Assembly (NCBI GenBank): GCA_964397015.1
Contig: CAYNHL010000013.1
Span: forward strand, 1 to 45,267
Source: MADRE2 sp964397015
GTDB lineage: Bacteria > Desulfobacterota > Desulfobacteria > Desulfobacterales > Desulfobacteraceae
DNA length: 45,267 nucleotides
Reading direction: 5' to 3'
Below the pieces are notes generated by a model that saw nothing but the letters and a program-made list of their open reading frames with translations, was not told the DNA's origin and did no database searches. Made by a program: the position numbers and the translations under genes. This document shows, in pieces, positions 26,713 to 35,435 of this stretch (within the stretch, counting starts at the first letter, position 1; every line of letters starts with the position of its first letter).

Positions 26713-29700
26713 GTGGGAAACGACATATTGCCAATGGAGAAATTGCAGCAGTTTTCAGACAGCCCCGGACCCAAACAATTTGGAGATGTCATGGTTGTCG
26801 GCGGCGGAGTCAGCGGTATCCAGGCATCCCTGGATCTTGCCACAGCCGGTTTCAGGGTCTGCCTGGTTGAGAAAGGACCGAGTATCGGCGGGCACATGGC
26901 CCAGCTGGACAAGACCTTTCCCACGAATGACTGCTCGATGTGAATCCTGTCACCCAAACTGGTCGAGGTCGGCCGGCATCCAAACATCGAAGTCATGACA
27001 TTTACCGAGGTTGAAAGAGTTCGGGGAGAAAAGGGCGATTTTCAGGTAGAACTGAAAACCCGGCCCAGGTATATCATAGAGGAAAAATGTACCGGCTGTA
27101 CCACCTGTATGGAGTACTGCCCGGTATCGTATCCGGATCCTTTCAACCAGGAAATATCCATGAACAAGGCGATTCATGTATATTTTTCCCAGGCCATTCC
27201 CCTGGTGGCCTATATCGATGATTCCTGTCTCAAGCTCAAGGAAGAAAAATGCGATATCTGCCGCGGGGTCTGCAAGACAGGCGCCATTGATTTCAGGCAG
27301 AAACCCGTTGAAACACGGGTGAATGTCGGTGCCATCATACTGGCGGCCGGGATCACACCCTTTGATCCATCGACAAAGGAAGAGTACGGGTACAGAAAAT
27401 ACCAGAATATCGTAACCAGCATGGACTACGAGCGTTTGCTTTCTTCGACGGGGCCCTACGAGGGAAAGGTGCTGCGCACATCTGATAAAAAACATCCCAA
27501 AAATGTAGCATGGATCCAGTGCGTGGGCTCCAGGAGGGTTACTGAAGGGGACAACAGCTATTGTTCCGGTGTCTGCTGTACCTATACCCAGAAGCAGATG
27601 ATTTTGACCAAAGACCATGACCCTAGTGCGAAATGCACGGTTTTTCACAATGATATCCGCTCGTTTGGAAAAGATTTTGAACGATATTTCCAGAGGGCAC
27701 AGCAGCTGGACAATACGCGGTTTATCCGCAGCTATGCTTCAATAGCGGGTGAAAACCCGGATACAAAGAATATCAGGGTCAAGTACGCCACCACGGATGA
27801 AGGGGTCAAGGAAGAAGAATTTGACATGGTGGTCCTGTCAGTCGGGTTGAACCCGCCCAAGGCCTACCGGGAGATTGCAGACACTTTTGGTATCGAAATT
27901 AATGCCCACGGGTTCTGCAGCAGTGAATCCTCCAATCCGGTCCAGACAAGCCGGCCCGGTATTTTCGTTTCCGGAGCGTTCCAGGGACCGACCGATATTC
28001 CAGAATCTGTCTTTACGGCAAGCGGCGCAGGTTCCAGGACCGGAGAGATCTTGAATTACAGGCGTGGCAAACTGTCAAGAGAAAGGGTCTATCCGGAAGA
28101 AAAAGATGTCTCCGGACAGGATCCCAGGATCGGTGTATTTGTCTGTCATTGCGGCGCCAATATTTCCAGTGTCGTTAACGTCCCGGCCACGGTGGAATAT
28201 GCCAGGACACTTCCAAATGTTGTCTATGCCACGGAACAGATTTTTTCCTGTGCCACCAACTCGGCCAGGGAAATTACCGATCTCGCTGTTGAAAAAGGTC
28301 TCAACAGGGTTGTGATTGCAGCATGCTCTCCAAGAACCCTTGAACCGCTGTTCAGGGATACACTGCGGGAAGCCGGGCTTAATCAATATTACCTTGATAT
28401 GGCCAATATACGCGAACACTGCTCATGGGTTCATTCCAGGCAAAAAGAGGAGGCAACACAAAAGGCTCAGGATATCATGCGTATGTCGGTTGCCAGGGCC
28501 GCTCTTCTCGAACCTTTAAAGGAATTTGATCTGCCGGTGACCAAAACAGCCCTGGTAGTAGGAGGAGGAATCGCTGGCATGACCTGCGCTCTGTCCATTG
28601 CCCGGCAGGGTTTTGATGTTCATCTGCTGGAAAAGGCCGGCGTGCTGGGCGGCATGGCCAGGCGAATCCATACCACACTCGAGGGTCTCGACGTCCAGGC
28701 GTTCCTGGATGATCTGATCCATAAAGTCTACCAGCACCCGCTCATTCATGTGTCACACGATGCCACCATCAAATCGGTTGACGGATACCTGGGCAATTTC
28801 GAGACGGCCATCGACACCGGGGGGCGGAAAAAAGTCATCAAACACGGTGCCTCTGTGCTTGCCATTGGTGCGGATGTCTATACTCCTGATGAGTACCTGT
28901 ACAATGACAACGAAAACGTATTGACCCATATTGAACTTGGCGAGGCGCTCGCCAGGGGTGAAGGCCGCGTGGTCAACGCCGGGAGCCTGGTCATGATCCA
29001 GTGTGTGGGGTGCAGGAACGAAGACCGCAATTACTGTTCCAGGGTCTGCTGCAGTCATGCGGTTAAAAACGCCTTGAAGCTCAAGGAAAAGAATCCTGAA
29101 ATGCGGATTTATATCCTTTTCAGGGATATGAGGACTTATGGATTCCGTGAGGATGCCTACCGGGAGGCCAGTGAAAAAGGGGTCCAGTTCATCAGGTATA
29201 CACCGGAAGACAAGCCGGAGGTCGAAGCGGTCACGGAAGGCGGTAAAGACCTGCTGAGGGTGACGGTGCCCGATCCGATACTCGGCCAGGTGCTGGAACT
29301 TGATGCAGACATCCTGTCTCTTGCAGCGGCAGTGATACCGGCGGAATCAACCCTGGAAACCGCAGGCCTTTTCAAGGTGACCCTCAGCCCGGATGGATTC
29401 TTCAAAGAGGCCCACGTGAAACTCAAACCGGTCGAATTTGCGGCTGACGGTGTATTTTTGTGCGGCATCGCACACTATCCAAAACATATACCTGAATCCA
29501 TAAACCAGGCATACGGAGCGGCCGGACGGGTCATTACCCTTTTGTCAAAAGATACGGTGGTCGCATCGGGATCGGTGGCAAAGGTCAGTGAATACGACTG
29601 TATTTCATGTGGAGCATGCATCACGGCTTGCACCTATGATGCCATTGAATTTAAAGATACCCCAAAGGGAAAAAAGGCGTTTGTAAATCCCATACTTTGT

Positions 29701-29850
29701 AAAGGCGATGGAGTATGCAATACCAAGTGTCCCACCAGTGCCATTGTACTCAGGCATTTTACAAATGAAGAAATAGATGCACAGATCGATGCCGCTGCGA
29801 TCGGAGAAGATATTGTCGAACAGATGGAAGCCGTGCTTGAAGAGGCCTGA
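26713..29850 (+). CDS. bamE: HdrA-like flavin Fe-S subunit BamE, selenocysteine at codon 77
   Basis: A 1045-residue double HdrA-like protein interrupted by one in-frame TGA (26941-26943). The N part reads 'VMVVGGGVSGIQASLDLATAG' and 'NDCSM', then TGA, then 'ILSPKLVEVGRHPN'; HdrA proteins normally have cysteine at this spot, so the UGA most likely encodes selenocysteine (Sec77), with a hairpin right after it. Ferredoxin-like clusters follow ('CTGCTTCMEYCP', 'CDICRGVC'). A second flavin module starts near residue 613 ('ALVVGGGIAGMTCAL'), and two more clusters lie at the end ('CISCGACITAC', 'CKGDGVCNTKCP'). I chose GTG 26713 (AGGAG seven bases before) over ATG 26698. BamE is the putative bifurcating hub linking BamD, BamF and BamGHI. 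Confidence 0.92.
26941..26976 (+). promoter_or_regulatory. UGA(Sec) codon and SECIS-like hairpin in bamE
   Basis: After TGA 26941-26943, arms CTGGTC (26959-26964) and GGCCGG (26971-26976) pair over six positions (with T-G wobbles) around a GAGGTC loop. The stem starts 15 bases after the UGA and the loop holds GGTC, like the GGUC loop of the Escherichia coli fdhF SECIS. Spacing and loop fit a bacterial SECIS element for SelB. Confidence 0.75.
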
Positions 29851-29865
29851 TTGAAAGGGTCAAAC

Positions 29866-29946
29866 ATGAGATCGAGCAGTCAATTTAAGCCCCGGACCAA
29901 CGGGATGATATATAAGGAGGTTCCAACGGATGAGTTCAGCGCGTGA
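29866..29946 (+). other. Mini-ORF resembling the bamF N terminus
   Basis: A 26-codon frame starting at ATG 29866 begins 'MRSSSQFKPRTNG', close to the BamF start 'MSSAREFKPRILG', 64 bases downstream and in another frame. AAGGG precedes it. It ends at TGA 29944, inside the bamF start. It looks like a decayed partial duplication of the bamF 5' end or a leader ORF; no product is claimed. Confidence 0.4.
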
Positions 29947-30700
29947 ATTTAAACCAAGAATACTGGGATTTGTATGCCATTGGTGAGTGTACGGAGCGGC
30001 TGACCTGGCTGGAGTTTCCAGACTGCAATATTCAAATGAGATGAGGCTGATACGCGTCATGTGTTCCGGACGGGTGGATCTTGATTTTATCCTCCGGGCC
30101 TTTTTAAAGGGCCAGGACGGTGTGTTCATAGGGGGATGCAAGCTGGATGAATGCAATTATGTCACCCATGGAAACTATGATGCACTGGCCACTTTTAACA
30201 TTGCCAGGAAAATACTGGCCCATACCGGATTGAATCCTGAACGTCTCAGGATTGATTTCATGTCCGGTGCGGACGGAAATCTTCTGGCGGAATATACAAA
30301 TGATTTTGTGCGGCAGGTGACAGATATGGGTCCCATCGGTACAAGCGAAGGCATGAGTAAAGAAGAGGTTGTCTTTAAACTGGAAGCGGCATCAAAACTG
30401 GTACCGTTTTTGAGGCTGGCTGAAAGGGAGCGGCTCAGGGTACCGGTGAAATCAAAACAGACCTATACACAGTTTTTTGAAAACAGCGGGACAAACCGCC
30501 TGCTGGACCAGCTTATTTCCGACAATCTGGCCATCAGCCAGATTATGCTGCTGCTGAAGGATAAACCGCTTTCAACAGGGGACATTGCCGAAACGCTGGG
30601 ATTGAATCCGTCTGATGTCTCACGGCACATGATCACATCGAGCCGGCACGGCATGGTATGGTATGATACTGAAAGTAAATGCTATGCACGCGTCCAGTGA
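29930..30700 (+). CDS. bamF: MvhD-like subunit BamF, selenocysteine at codon 19
   Basis: A 256-residue protein with an in-frame TGA at 29984-29986 (codon 19), directly after 'GFVCHW'. MvhD-type proteins have Cys-x2-Cys here; in this gene the second residue is UGA, read as selenocysteine (C16-x2-U19). Further likely cluster ligands are C45, C70 and C75. The start ATG 29930 has a strong AAGGAGG nine bases upstream, and reading through the UGA restores the conserved N terminus; starting after the TGA would lose it. The MvhD core ends near residue 150; the last ~60 residues form a winged-helix-like segment ('PLSTGDIAETLGLNPSDVSRH'), absent from short MvhD. BamF connects the flavin subunit BamE to its partners in the electron chain. 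Confidence 0.93.
29984..30021 (+). promoter_or_regulatory. UGA(Sec) codon and SECIS-like hairpin in bamF
   Basis: After TGA 29984-29986, CTGGA (30009-30013) pairs with TCCAG (30017-30021) around GTT; the loop may open to AGTTT. The stem begins 22 bases after UGA. The GU in the loop and the distance suit a bacterial SECIS, though the stem is shorter than in bamE. Confidence 0.65.
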
Positions 30701-30742
30701 ACTTGAGGTGTTTGGTAAGGAAAAATATTAGGAAAGCGTCTT

Positions 30743-31195
30743 ATGGAAATTGAGAAAATTGATCAGATCATTGAAAAGCATGACAAGAAAGCCAGCAATC
30801 TGCTCCAGATACTACTGGAAATTCAAGGCGAAAACAATTGGCTCCCGGCGAAGGCGCTTGGAAGGGTCGCTGAAAAACTGGATATCCCGTTGACGCGGAT
30901 TCAGCATATCGCTACTTTTTACAAGGCGTTCAGCCTTGTTCCCAAGGGCCGTCACAAGGTTCATGTCTGCGTGGGCACCGCCTGTCATGTGCGGGGGGCC
31001 ACCCGTATTCTGGATACAGTGGAAGAAGCCACCGGCATCAAACCGGGTGAGACAGACCTGGAGTTGAAATTCAGCGTGGAAACCGTGAACTGTCTGGGAT
31101 GCTGTGCCCTTGGGCCGGTAATGGAAGTTGACGGAAAAGTCCATGGCAAAATGTCACCGGTTAAAACAGCTAAAGCCTTAAATACTTATGAGTAG
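30743..31195 (+). CDS. bamG: NuoE-like [2Fe-2S] subunit BamG
   Basis: A 150-residue thioredoxin-like ferredoxin related to the 24-kDa subunit of complex I and to HydC/HoxE. The [2Fe-2S] ligands are in 'CVGTACHVRGA' (C-x4-C type, about residues 79-84) and 'NCLGCCALGPV' (C-x3-C type, about 118-122). It should pass electrons to or from the FMN subunit encoded next. It starts 42 bases after bamF and ends nine bases before bamH. Together BamG, BamH and BamI form a soluble NADH-dehydrogenase-like module. Confidence 0.93.
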   Translation: MEIEKIDQIIEKHDKKASNLLQILLEIQGENNWLPAKALGRVAEKLDIPLTRIQHIATFYKAFSLVPKGRHKVHVCVGTACHVRGATRILDTVEEATGIKPGETDLELKFSVETVNCLGCCALGPVMEVDGKVHGKMSPVKTAKALNTYE

Positions 31196-31204
31196 GGGAA
31201 AATT

Positions 31205-33133
31205 ATGGCGCGGTTAAATTCGCCTGAAGAACTGGAAACTTTCAGGCAGGAACTGATATCGAAAAGAAACCCGGACAACCCCTGCATATCAATCTGTGCA
31301 GGTGCAGGGTGTGTGGCATCAGGGGCAGATGAAGTCATCCGTGCCTTTTCGCAGGAACTGGGAAAACAGGGTCTTTCGGCAACCGTCGATACCAAGGGAA
31401 CCGGATGCCCGGGATTCTGCGAACAGGGACCTGTGGTGGTGATCTATCCCGATGAAATCTGTTACCTTCAGGTTACGGCAGCGGATGTCCCGGAAATTAT
31501 CGAGCAGACCATCAAGGAAAAAAAAGTAATCGACCGCCTTTTGTTTACCGATCCTGCTACCGGTGAAAAAGCGGTCAAGGAGTCGGAAATTTCCTTTTAC
31601 AGGTCACAGGAAAGGACTGTTCTTTGCAATAATATCAAAATTGATTCCAAGAGCATTGACGATTATATCGCCCTTGGCGGATATTCCGCTCTGGCCAGGG
31701 CGCTGGGAAACATGACTGATATAGAAGTGCTTGAAGAGGTCAAGAAGGCCAACCTGAGGGGACGCGGCGGGGCAGGATTTCCTGCAGGCAGAAAATGGGA
31801 GGGATCACGCAATGCGCCGGATCCTGTAAAATATGTCATCGTGAACGCCGATGAGGGAGACCCGGGGGCATTCATGGACCGGGCCCTTCTGGAAGGCAAT
31901 CCGCACGCCATACTGGAAGGCCTGATTATCGGAGGGTACGCGGTCAAGGCCGGAGAGGGATATTTTTACGTGCGGCAGGAATACCCCCTGGCTGTCGAGA
32001 ACATCAACCTGGCCATAAAGCAGGCTCAAGCGTACGGTTTTCTGGGAAAAGATATACTGGGATCAGGATTTGACTTCGAGGTGATCGTGCACCAGGGGGC
32101 AGGCGCTTTTGTATGCGGGGAATCAACCGCCCTGATGACCTCGCTGGAGGGCCGGGCAGGTGAACCGAGGCCCAAATATGTCCGTTCCAATGTCAAAGGT
32201 CTTTGGGAACACCCTTCTGTATTGAACAATGTCGAGACCTGGGCCAACGTTCCTTTGATAATCAACCGGGGCGCGGACTGGTTCACATCTGTTGGAACGG
32301 AATCCAGCAAGGGTACCAAGATTTTTTCCCTTGTCGGAAAAATTGTCAATACAGGCCTTGTCGAAGTCCCGATGGGCATGACATTGCGCGAGATTATATT
32401 TACCATCGGCGGAGGTATCCCCGATGGTAAAAAATTCAAGGCGGTACAGACAGGCGGACCGTCAGGAGGATGTATTCCGGAACATCTGCTGGATCTGCAG
32501 GTGGGATTTGACGAACTTACAAAGGCGGGATCCATGATGGGGTCCGGCGGCATGATAGTCATGGATGAAGATACCTGCATGGTGGACGTGGCCCGCTATT
32601 TTATCGAATTTCTAACCGACGAATCATGTGGAAAATGTGTGCCTTGCCGGGAGGGCCTTCGCCAGATGCACCGGATCCTGACCAACATCACCCGGGGTGA
32701 AGGAAAACCGGGGGATCTAGAGCTGCTGGAGGAATTGAGTGAAACAGCTGTGGAAGCATCCCTGTGCGCACTGGGCAAAAGTGCTCCAAATCCGTTTTTG
32801 AGCACCTTGAAATATTTCAGAGAGGAGTACGAGGCCCATATCAATGAGAAAAAATGCCCGGCCCTGGCCTGCAAGGCATTGACTTCTTACTATATTGATC
32901 CTGAAAAATGCATGGCATGCGGTATATGTAAAAAACAATGCCCGGCCGGCGCAATTGACGGGGACAAGAAACTGATTCACATCATAAACCAGGAAAAATG
33001 CACCAGTTGCGGTACCTGCTTTGAGGTCTGCCCGGCCAAATTCGATGCGGTTGTCAAACTGTCCGGTGAGCCGGTTCCTGAACCGCTTCCCCAGGAAGAA
33101 CGAACCATTAAAAAAAAGAGTAAGGCAAAATGA
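31205..33133 (+). CDS. bamH: NuoF-like FMN/NAD subunit BamH
   Basis: A 642-residue flavin Fe-S protein. It has an N-terminal thioredoxin-like [2Fe-2S] domain ('CISICAGAGC', then 'CPGFCEQGP', about residues 20-80). The NuoF core carries the FMN/NAD motifs 'LRGRGGAGFPAGRKW' (about 183-197) and 'NADEGDPGAFMDRALLEGNPHA' (about 215-236), and the [4Fe-4S] site 'CGKCVPCREG' (about 477). A C-terminal bacterial-type 2[4Fe-4S] ferredoxin follows ('CMACGICKKQCP' and 'CTSCGTCFEVCP'). This domain order matches the diaphorase subunits of bifurcating hydrogenases and formate dehydrogenases. ATG 31205 has AGGGGA upstream, and its stop overlaps the bamI start by four bases. Confidence 0.95.
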   Translation: MARLNSPEELETFRQELISKRNPDNPCISICAGAGCVASGADEVIRAFSQELGKQGLSATVDTKGTGCPGFCEQGPVVVIYPDEICYLQVTAADVPEIIEQTIKEKKVIDRLLFTDPATGEKAVKESEISFYRSQERTVLCNNIKIDSKSIDDYIALGGYSALARALGNMTDIEVLEEVKKANLRGRGGAGFPAGRKWEGSRNAPDPVKYVIVNADEGDPGAFMDRALLEGNPHAILEGLIIGGYAVKAGEGYFYVRQEYPLAVENINLAIKQAQAYGFLGKDILGSGFDFEVIVHQGAGAFVCGESTALMTSLEGRAGEPRPKYVRSNVKGLWEHPSVLNNVETWANVPLIINRGADWFTSVGTESSKGTKIFSLVGKIVNTGLVEVPMGMTLREIIFTIGGGIPDGKKFKAVQTGGPSGGCIPEHLLDLQVGFDELTKAGSMMGSGGMIVMDEDTCMVDVARYFIEFLTDESCGKCVPCREGLRQMHRILTNITRGEGKPGDLELLEELSETAVEASLCALGKSAPNPFLSTLKYFREEYEAHINEKKCPALACKALTSYYIDPEKCMACGICKKQCPAGAIDGDKKLIHIINQEKCTSCGTCFEVCPAKFDAVVKLSGEPVPEPLPQEERTIKKKSKAK

Positions 33134-33720
33134 GTGACATCCAGTTTGAAATAGACGGAAAACAGGTGACTGCCACAGAAGGCATGACAGTTTTGGAAAC
33201 GGCCAGGAAAGAAGGAATTGACATTCCCACTCTGTGCCACCATGAGAAACTCGAGCCGTTCGGTGCCTGCCGTCTCTGCATTGTGGAGGTGGAAGACCGC
33301 GGGTGGACAAAACTTGTTGTCTCCTGTGTTTACCCGGTGCAGAAAGGTATCGTGGTCAGAACCAGGTCTGAAAAAATTGACCGGATTCGAAAAACCATTA
33401 TCGAACTGCTTATGGCCCACGCTCCCGACGCTCCTGCGCTCGTGGAGCTTGCCGGAGTATACGGCGCGGTTCCGGACCGGTTTGAGAAAGACCCCTCGTT
33501 TTGTATTCATTGCGGGCTCTGTGTGCGGTACTGTGCCGAAGTGGCACAAAAGCATGCACTCGGATTCGTTGATCGGGGCATCAACAAGGAGATCAGTTTC
33601 ATACCTCAAATTGCAGCCAAAGAATGCCCTGACTGCAAGGAATGTTTTCCGCTGTGCCCGACATCCTATCTGCAGGCAGCCTATGTACTGACAGAATCCC
33701 TGTCATTCCCGGCTTCCTGA
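33130..33720 (+). CDS. bamI: Short NuoG-like ferredoxin subunit BamI
   Basis: A 196-residue protein equal to the N-terminal Fe-S part of NuoG. It has a plant-type [2Fe-2S] fold with 'CHHEKLEPFGACRLC' (about residues 36-50) and a downstream 'VSCVYPV' cysteine (about 64), then [4Fe-4S] groups 'CIHCGLCVRYC' (about 124-134) and 'CPDCKECFPLCP' (about 165-176). It lacks the molybdopterin domain of full NuoG. Overlap with bamH (ATGA) indicates coupled translation. It completes the BamGHI diaphorase module. Confidence 0.93.
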   Translation: MSDIQFEIDGKQVTATEGMTVLETARKEGIDIPTLCHHEKLEPFGACRLCIVEVEDRGWTKLVVSCVYPVQKGIVVRTRSEKIDRIRKTIIELLMAHAPDAPALVELAGVYGAVPDRFEKDPSFCIHCGLCVRYCAEVAQKHALGFVDRGINKEISFIPQIAAKECPDCKECFPLCPTSYLQAAYVLTESLSFPAS

Positions 33721-33735
33721 CAGGTCAAGGAAAAC

Positions 33736-34554
33736 GTGCCATTGAATTCAGGAAAGCACAGCCAGTTTTTCCAGACCAGGCGATATAGGAAAGGAGCCAG
33801 TGAAACCCGCGCTCTTGAATTGATTGGAGAGGAACCATTGCTGATCAGAATCGATGAAAAACCCTATTCCGTCGTAATGAGAACTCCGGGTGAAGAGGTC
33901 TTCCATGCGGCCGGGCTTTGTCTTGGAGAAGGCATTATTGACAGGGTCGATGATTTTGTGACCATGGGATATGATGAAAATATGGATCCTAATTTGCTGG
34001 ATGTATGGCTGACTGCCGAAAGACTGGAAAAAGTGAAGATGCTTCTGGAGCGAAGAAGTTATATCAGCCAGACCAGTTGCGGTATTTGCGGCAAGAAGAT
34101 GATGGAAGACCTTCAGCAGGTTCTGACCCCTCTGGTCAATGACAGCAGGGTGGAAATGGATGAGGTTTTTAATTTTATCAATAAGCTGTCCCGGGCCCAG
34201 TCCTATTATCCTCGAACCAGGGGGTCCCACGCAGCCCTGCTGCTGGACCACAGTCTGGCGACGCTGTCCTTTGCCGAGGATGTCGGGCGTCACAACGCAC
34301 TGGATAAGGCTCTTGGAAAGGCGCTGATGGACAGCAGCCTGGACCGGGCTTTAGCGGTTGTACTTTCTTCCCGCATAAGCTACGAACTGGTACAGAAATC
34401 GGCCAGGGCAGGCATTGCCATCATGATCAGCAAATCCAGGCCTACCGCTCTGGCCGTTAGAATGGGGCAGTCCCTCAACATGACACTGGCCTGTTTCTTT
34501 GGACCATCTGAATTGACTGTGTTTTGCGGACAGGATCGCATTTTGACTGGGTAA
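33736..34554 (+). CDS. fdhD: FdhD-family sulfurtransferase, cofactor maturation
   Basis: A 272-residue FdhD homologue. FdhD transfers sulfur from a cysteine desulfurase to the Mo/W-bis-pyranopterin of formate dehydrogenases through a Cys-x2-Cys loop; here the loop is 'TSCGICGKK' (about residues 115-123). Other family motifs are 'EEPLLIRIDEKPYSVVMRTPG' (about 32-52), 'FAEDVGRHNALDKALGKAL' (about 178-196) and 'SARAGIAIMISKSRPTALAV'. It starts at GTG 33736 (AAGGA upstream) 15 bases after bamI, so it belongs to the bam transcript. No formate dehydrogenase is in the window. It may serve BamB, or a formate dehydrogenase elsewhere; both are inference. Confidence 0.9.
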   Translation: MPLNSGKHSQFFQTRRYRKGASETRALELIGEEPLLIRIDEKPYSVVMRTPGEEVFHAAGLCLGEGIIDRVDDFVTMGYDENMDPNLLDVWLTAERLEKVKMLLERRSYISQTSCGICGKKMMEDLQQVLTPLVNDSRVEMDEVFNFINKLSRAQSYYPRTRGSHAALLLDHSLATLSFAEDVGRHNALDKALGKALMDSSLDRALAVVLSSRISYELVQKSARAGIAIMISKSRPTALAVRMGQSLNMTLACFFGPSELTVFCGQDRILTG

Positions 34555-34616
34555 AAAATATAATAAAAAAAACCGGTTTCAAGAACAAGTCACTGAACCG
34601 AAATCAGGAGGATAAA

Positions 34617-35399
34617 TTGAAAATTCTTACTACAGCCAAGAAAGTTGTTGACGTGGAATTAAATATCCGCGTCCAGGATGGAGCCATTGTCGAAGACGGT
34701 CTTCAATACGTCATTAACGCATGGGATGAAAATGCCGTCGAAGCGGCGGTTCAGCTCAAGGAAAGCAGCGGGGCCGAGACCACCCTGGTCAGTATCGGAG
34801 GTGGCGACAATACTGACATGATCCGCAAGTGTTATGCCATGGGAATCGATAATGGTATTCACGTGGAAGATCCTGCACTGGAATCTGCTGATTCATCTGT
34901 TTTTGCCAGGGTGCTTCAGAAGGTGTATGAAAAAGGGGATTATAACCTGGTGATTACCGGAAAGCAGGCCCAGGACACTGATAACGGGCAGACAGGCATC
35001 ATGCTGGCGCAATATCTGGATATTCCCTGTGTAAGCAATGTTGTCGCCATCGAAGTAATGGATGACACTCATCTCAAGGTCTCGAGGCTGGGAGATGAAG
35101 GAACCGAGATCCTCGAAGTCGAACTGCCGGCCGTGATAACGGTGAGTGACAGTATCAACGAACCACGCCTGCCGGCCATGCGCGGTATAATGATGGCCAA
35201 GAAAAAGAAAATCGAGACATTGGATCTTGCAGCACTTGGTACCTCTATCGAAGAAGTGGGCGGCACGGAATTGAAATCCCGGGTTATCGAATTCATGCCC
35301 ATCGAAAAACGCAAGGCCGGAGAAAAATTTGAAGGGGAACCTGCTGAAACAGTGGCAAAGGTCGTCCAGCTTCTGGCCAATGAAGCCAAGGTCATATAA
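34617..35399 (+). CDS. etfB: Electron transfer flavoprotein beta subunit
   Basis: A 260-residue EtfB, the subunit that binds AMP or the second flavin and docks on acyl-CoA dehydrogenases. Family motifs include the N-terminal 'KILTTAKKVVDVELNIRVQ', 'NAWDENAVEAAVQLKE', 'GKQAQDTDNGQTGIMLAQYLDIP' (about residues 119-141) and 'LPAVITVSDSINEPRLPAMRGIMMAKKK'. The start is TTG 34617, five bases after CAGGAGG; an upstream in-frame extension to 34524 overlaps fdhD and carries no EtfB sequence. Together with EtfA it would take electrons from glutaryl-CoA, pimeloyl-CoA or other acyl-CoA dehydrogenases. Confidence 0.94.
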   Translation: MKILTTAKKVVDVELNIRVQDGAIVEDGLQYVINAWDENAVEAAVQLKESSGAETTLVSIGGGDNTDMIRKCYAMGIDNGIHVEDPALESADSSVFARVLQKVYEKGDYNLVITGKQAQDTDNGQTGIMLAQYLDIPCVSNVVAIEVMDDTHLKVSRLGDEGTEILEVELPAVITVSDSINEPRLPAMRGIMMAKKKKIETLDLAALGTSIEEVGGTELKSRVIEFMPIEKRKAGEKFEGEPAETVAKVVQLLANEAKVI

Positions 35400-35435
35400 C
35401 GCTAACCAGACGTATATTTCAAGGAAGATACTATT

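Noticed and set aside
26698..26943. Short separate gene ending at TGA 26941, or a nonsense mutation making bamE a pseudogene
   Set aside because: HdrA similarity continues in frame on both sides, the TGA replaces a conserved cysteine, and a SECIS-like hairpin follows. Selenocysteine is the better explanation.
29987..30700. bamF starting after the TGA at GTG 29987
   Set aside because: This start has no ribosome binding site and would remove the conserved N terminus with C16; ATG 29930 has a strong AAGGAGG.
34524..34616. N-terminal extension of EtfB from 34524
   Set aside because: It overlaps fdhD and has no EtfB-like sequence; TTG 34617 is preceded by CAGGAGG at the normal EtfB start.
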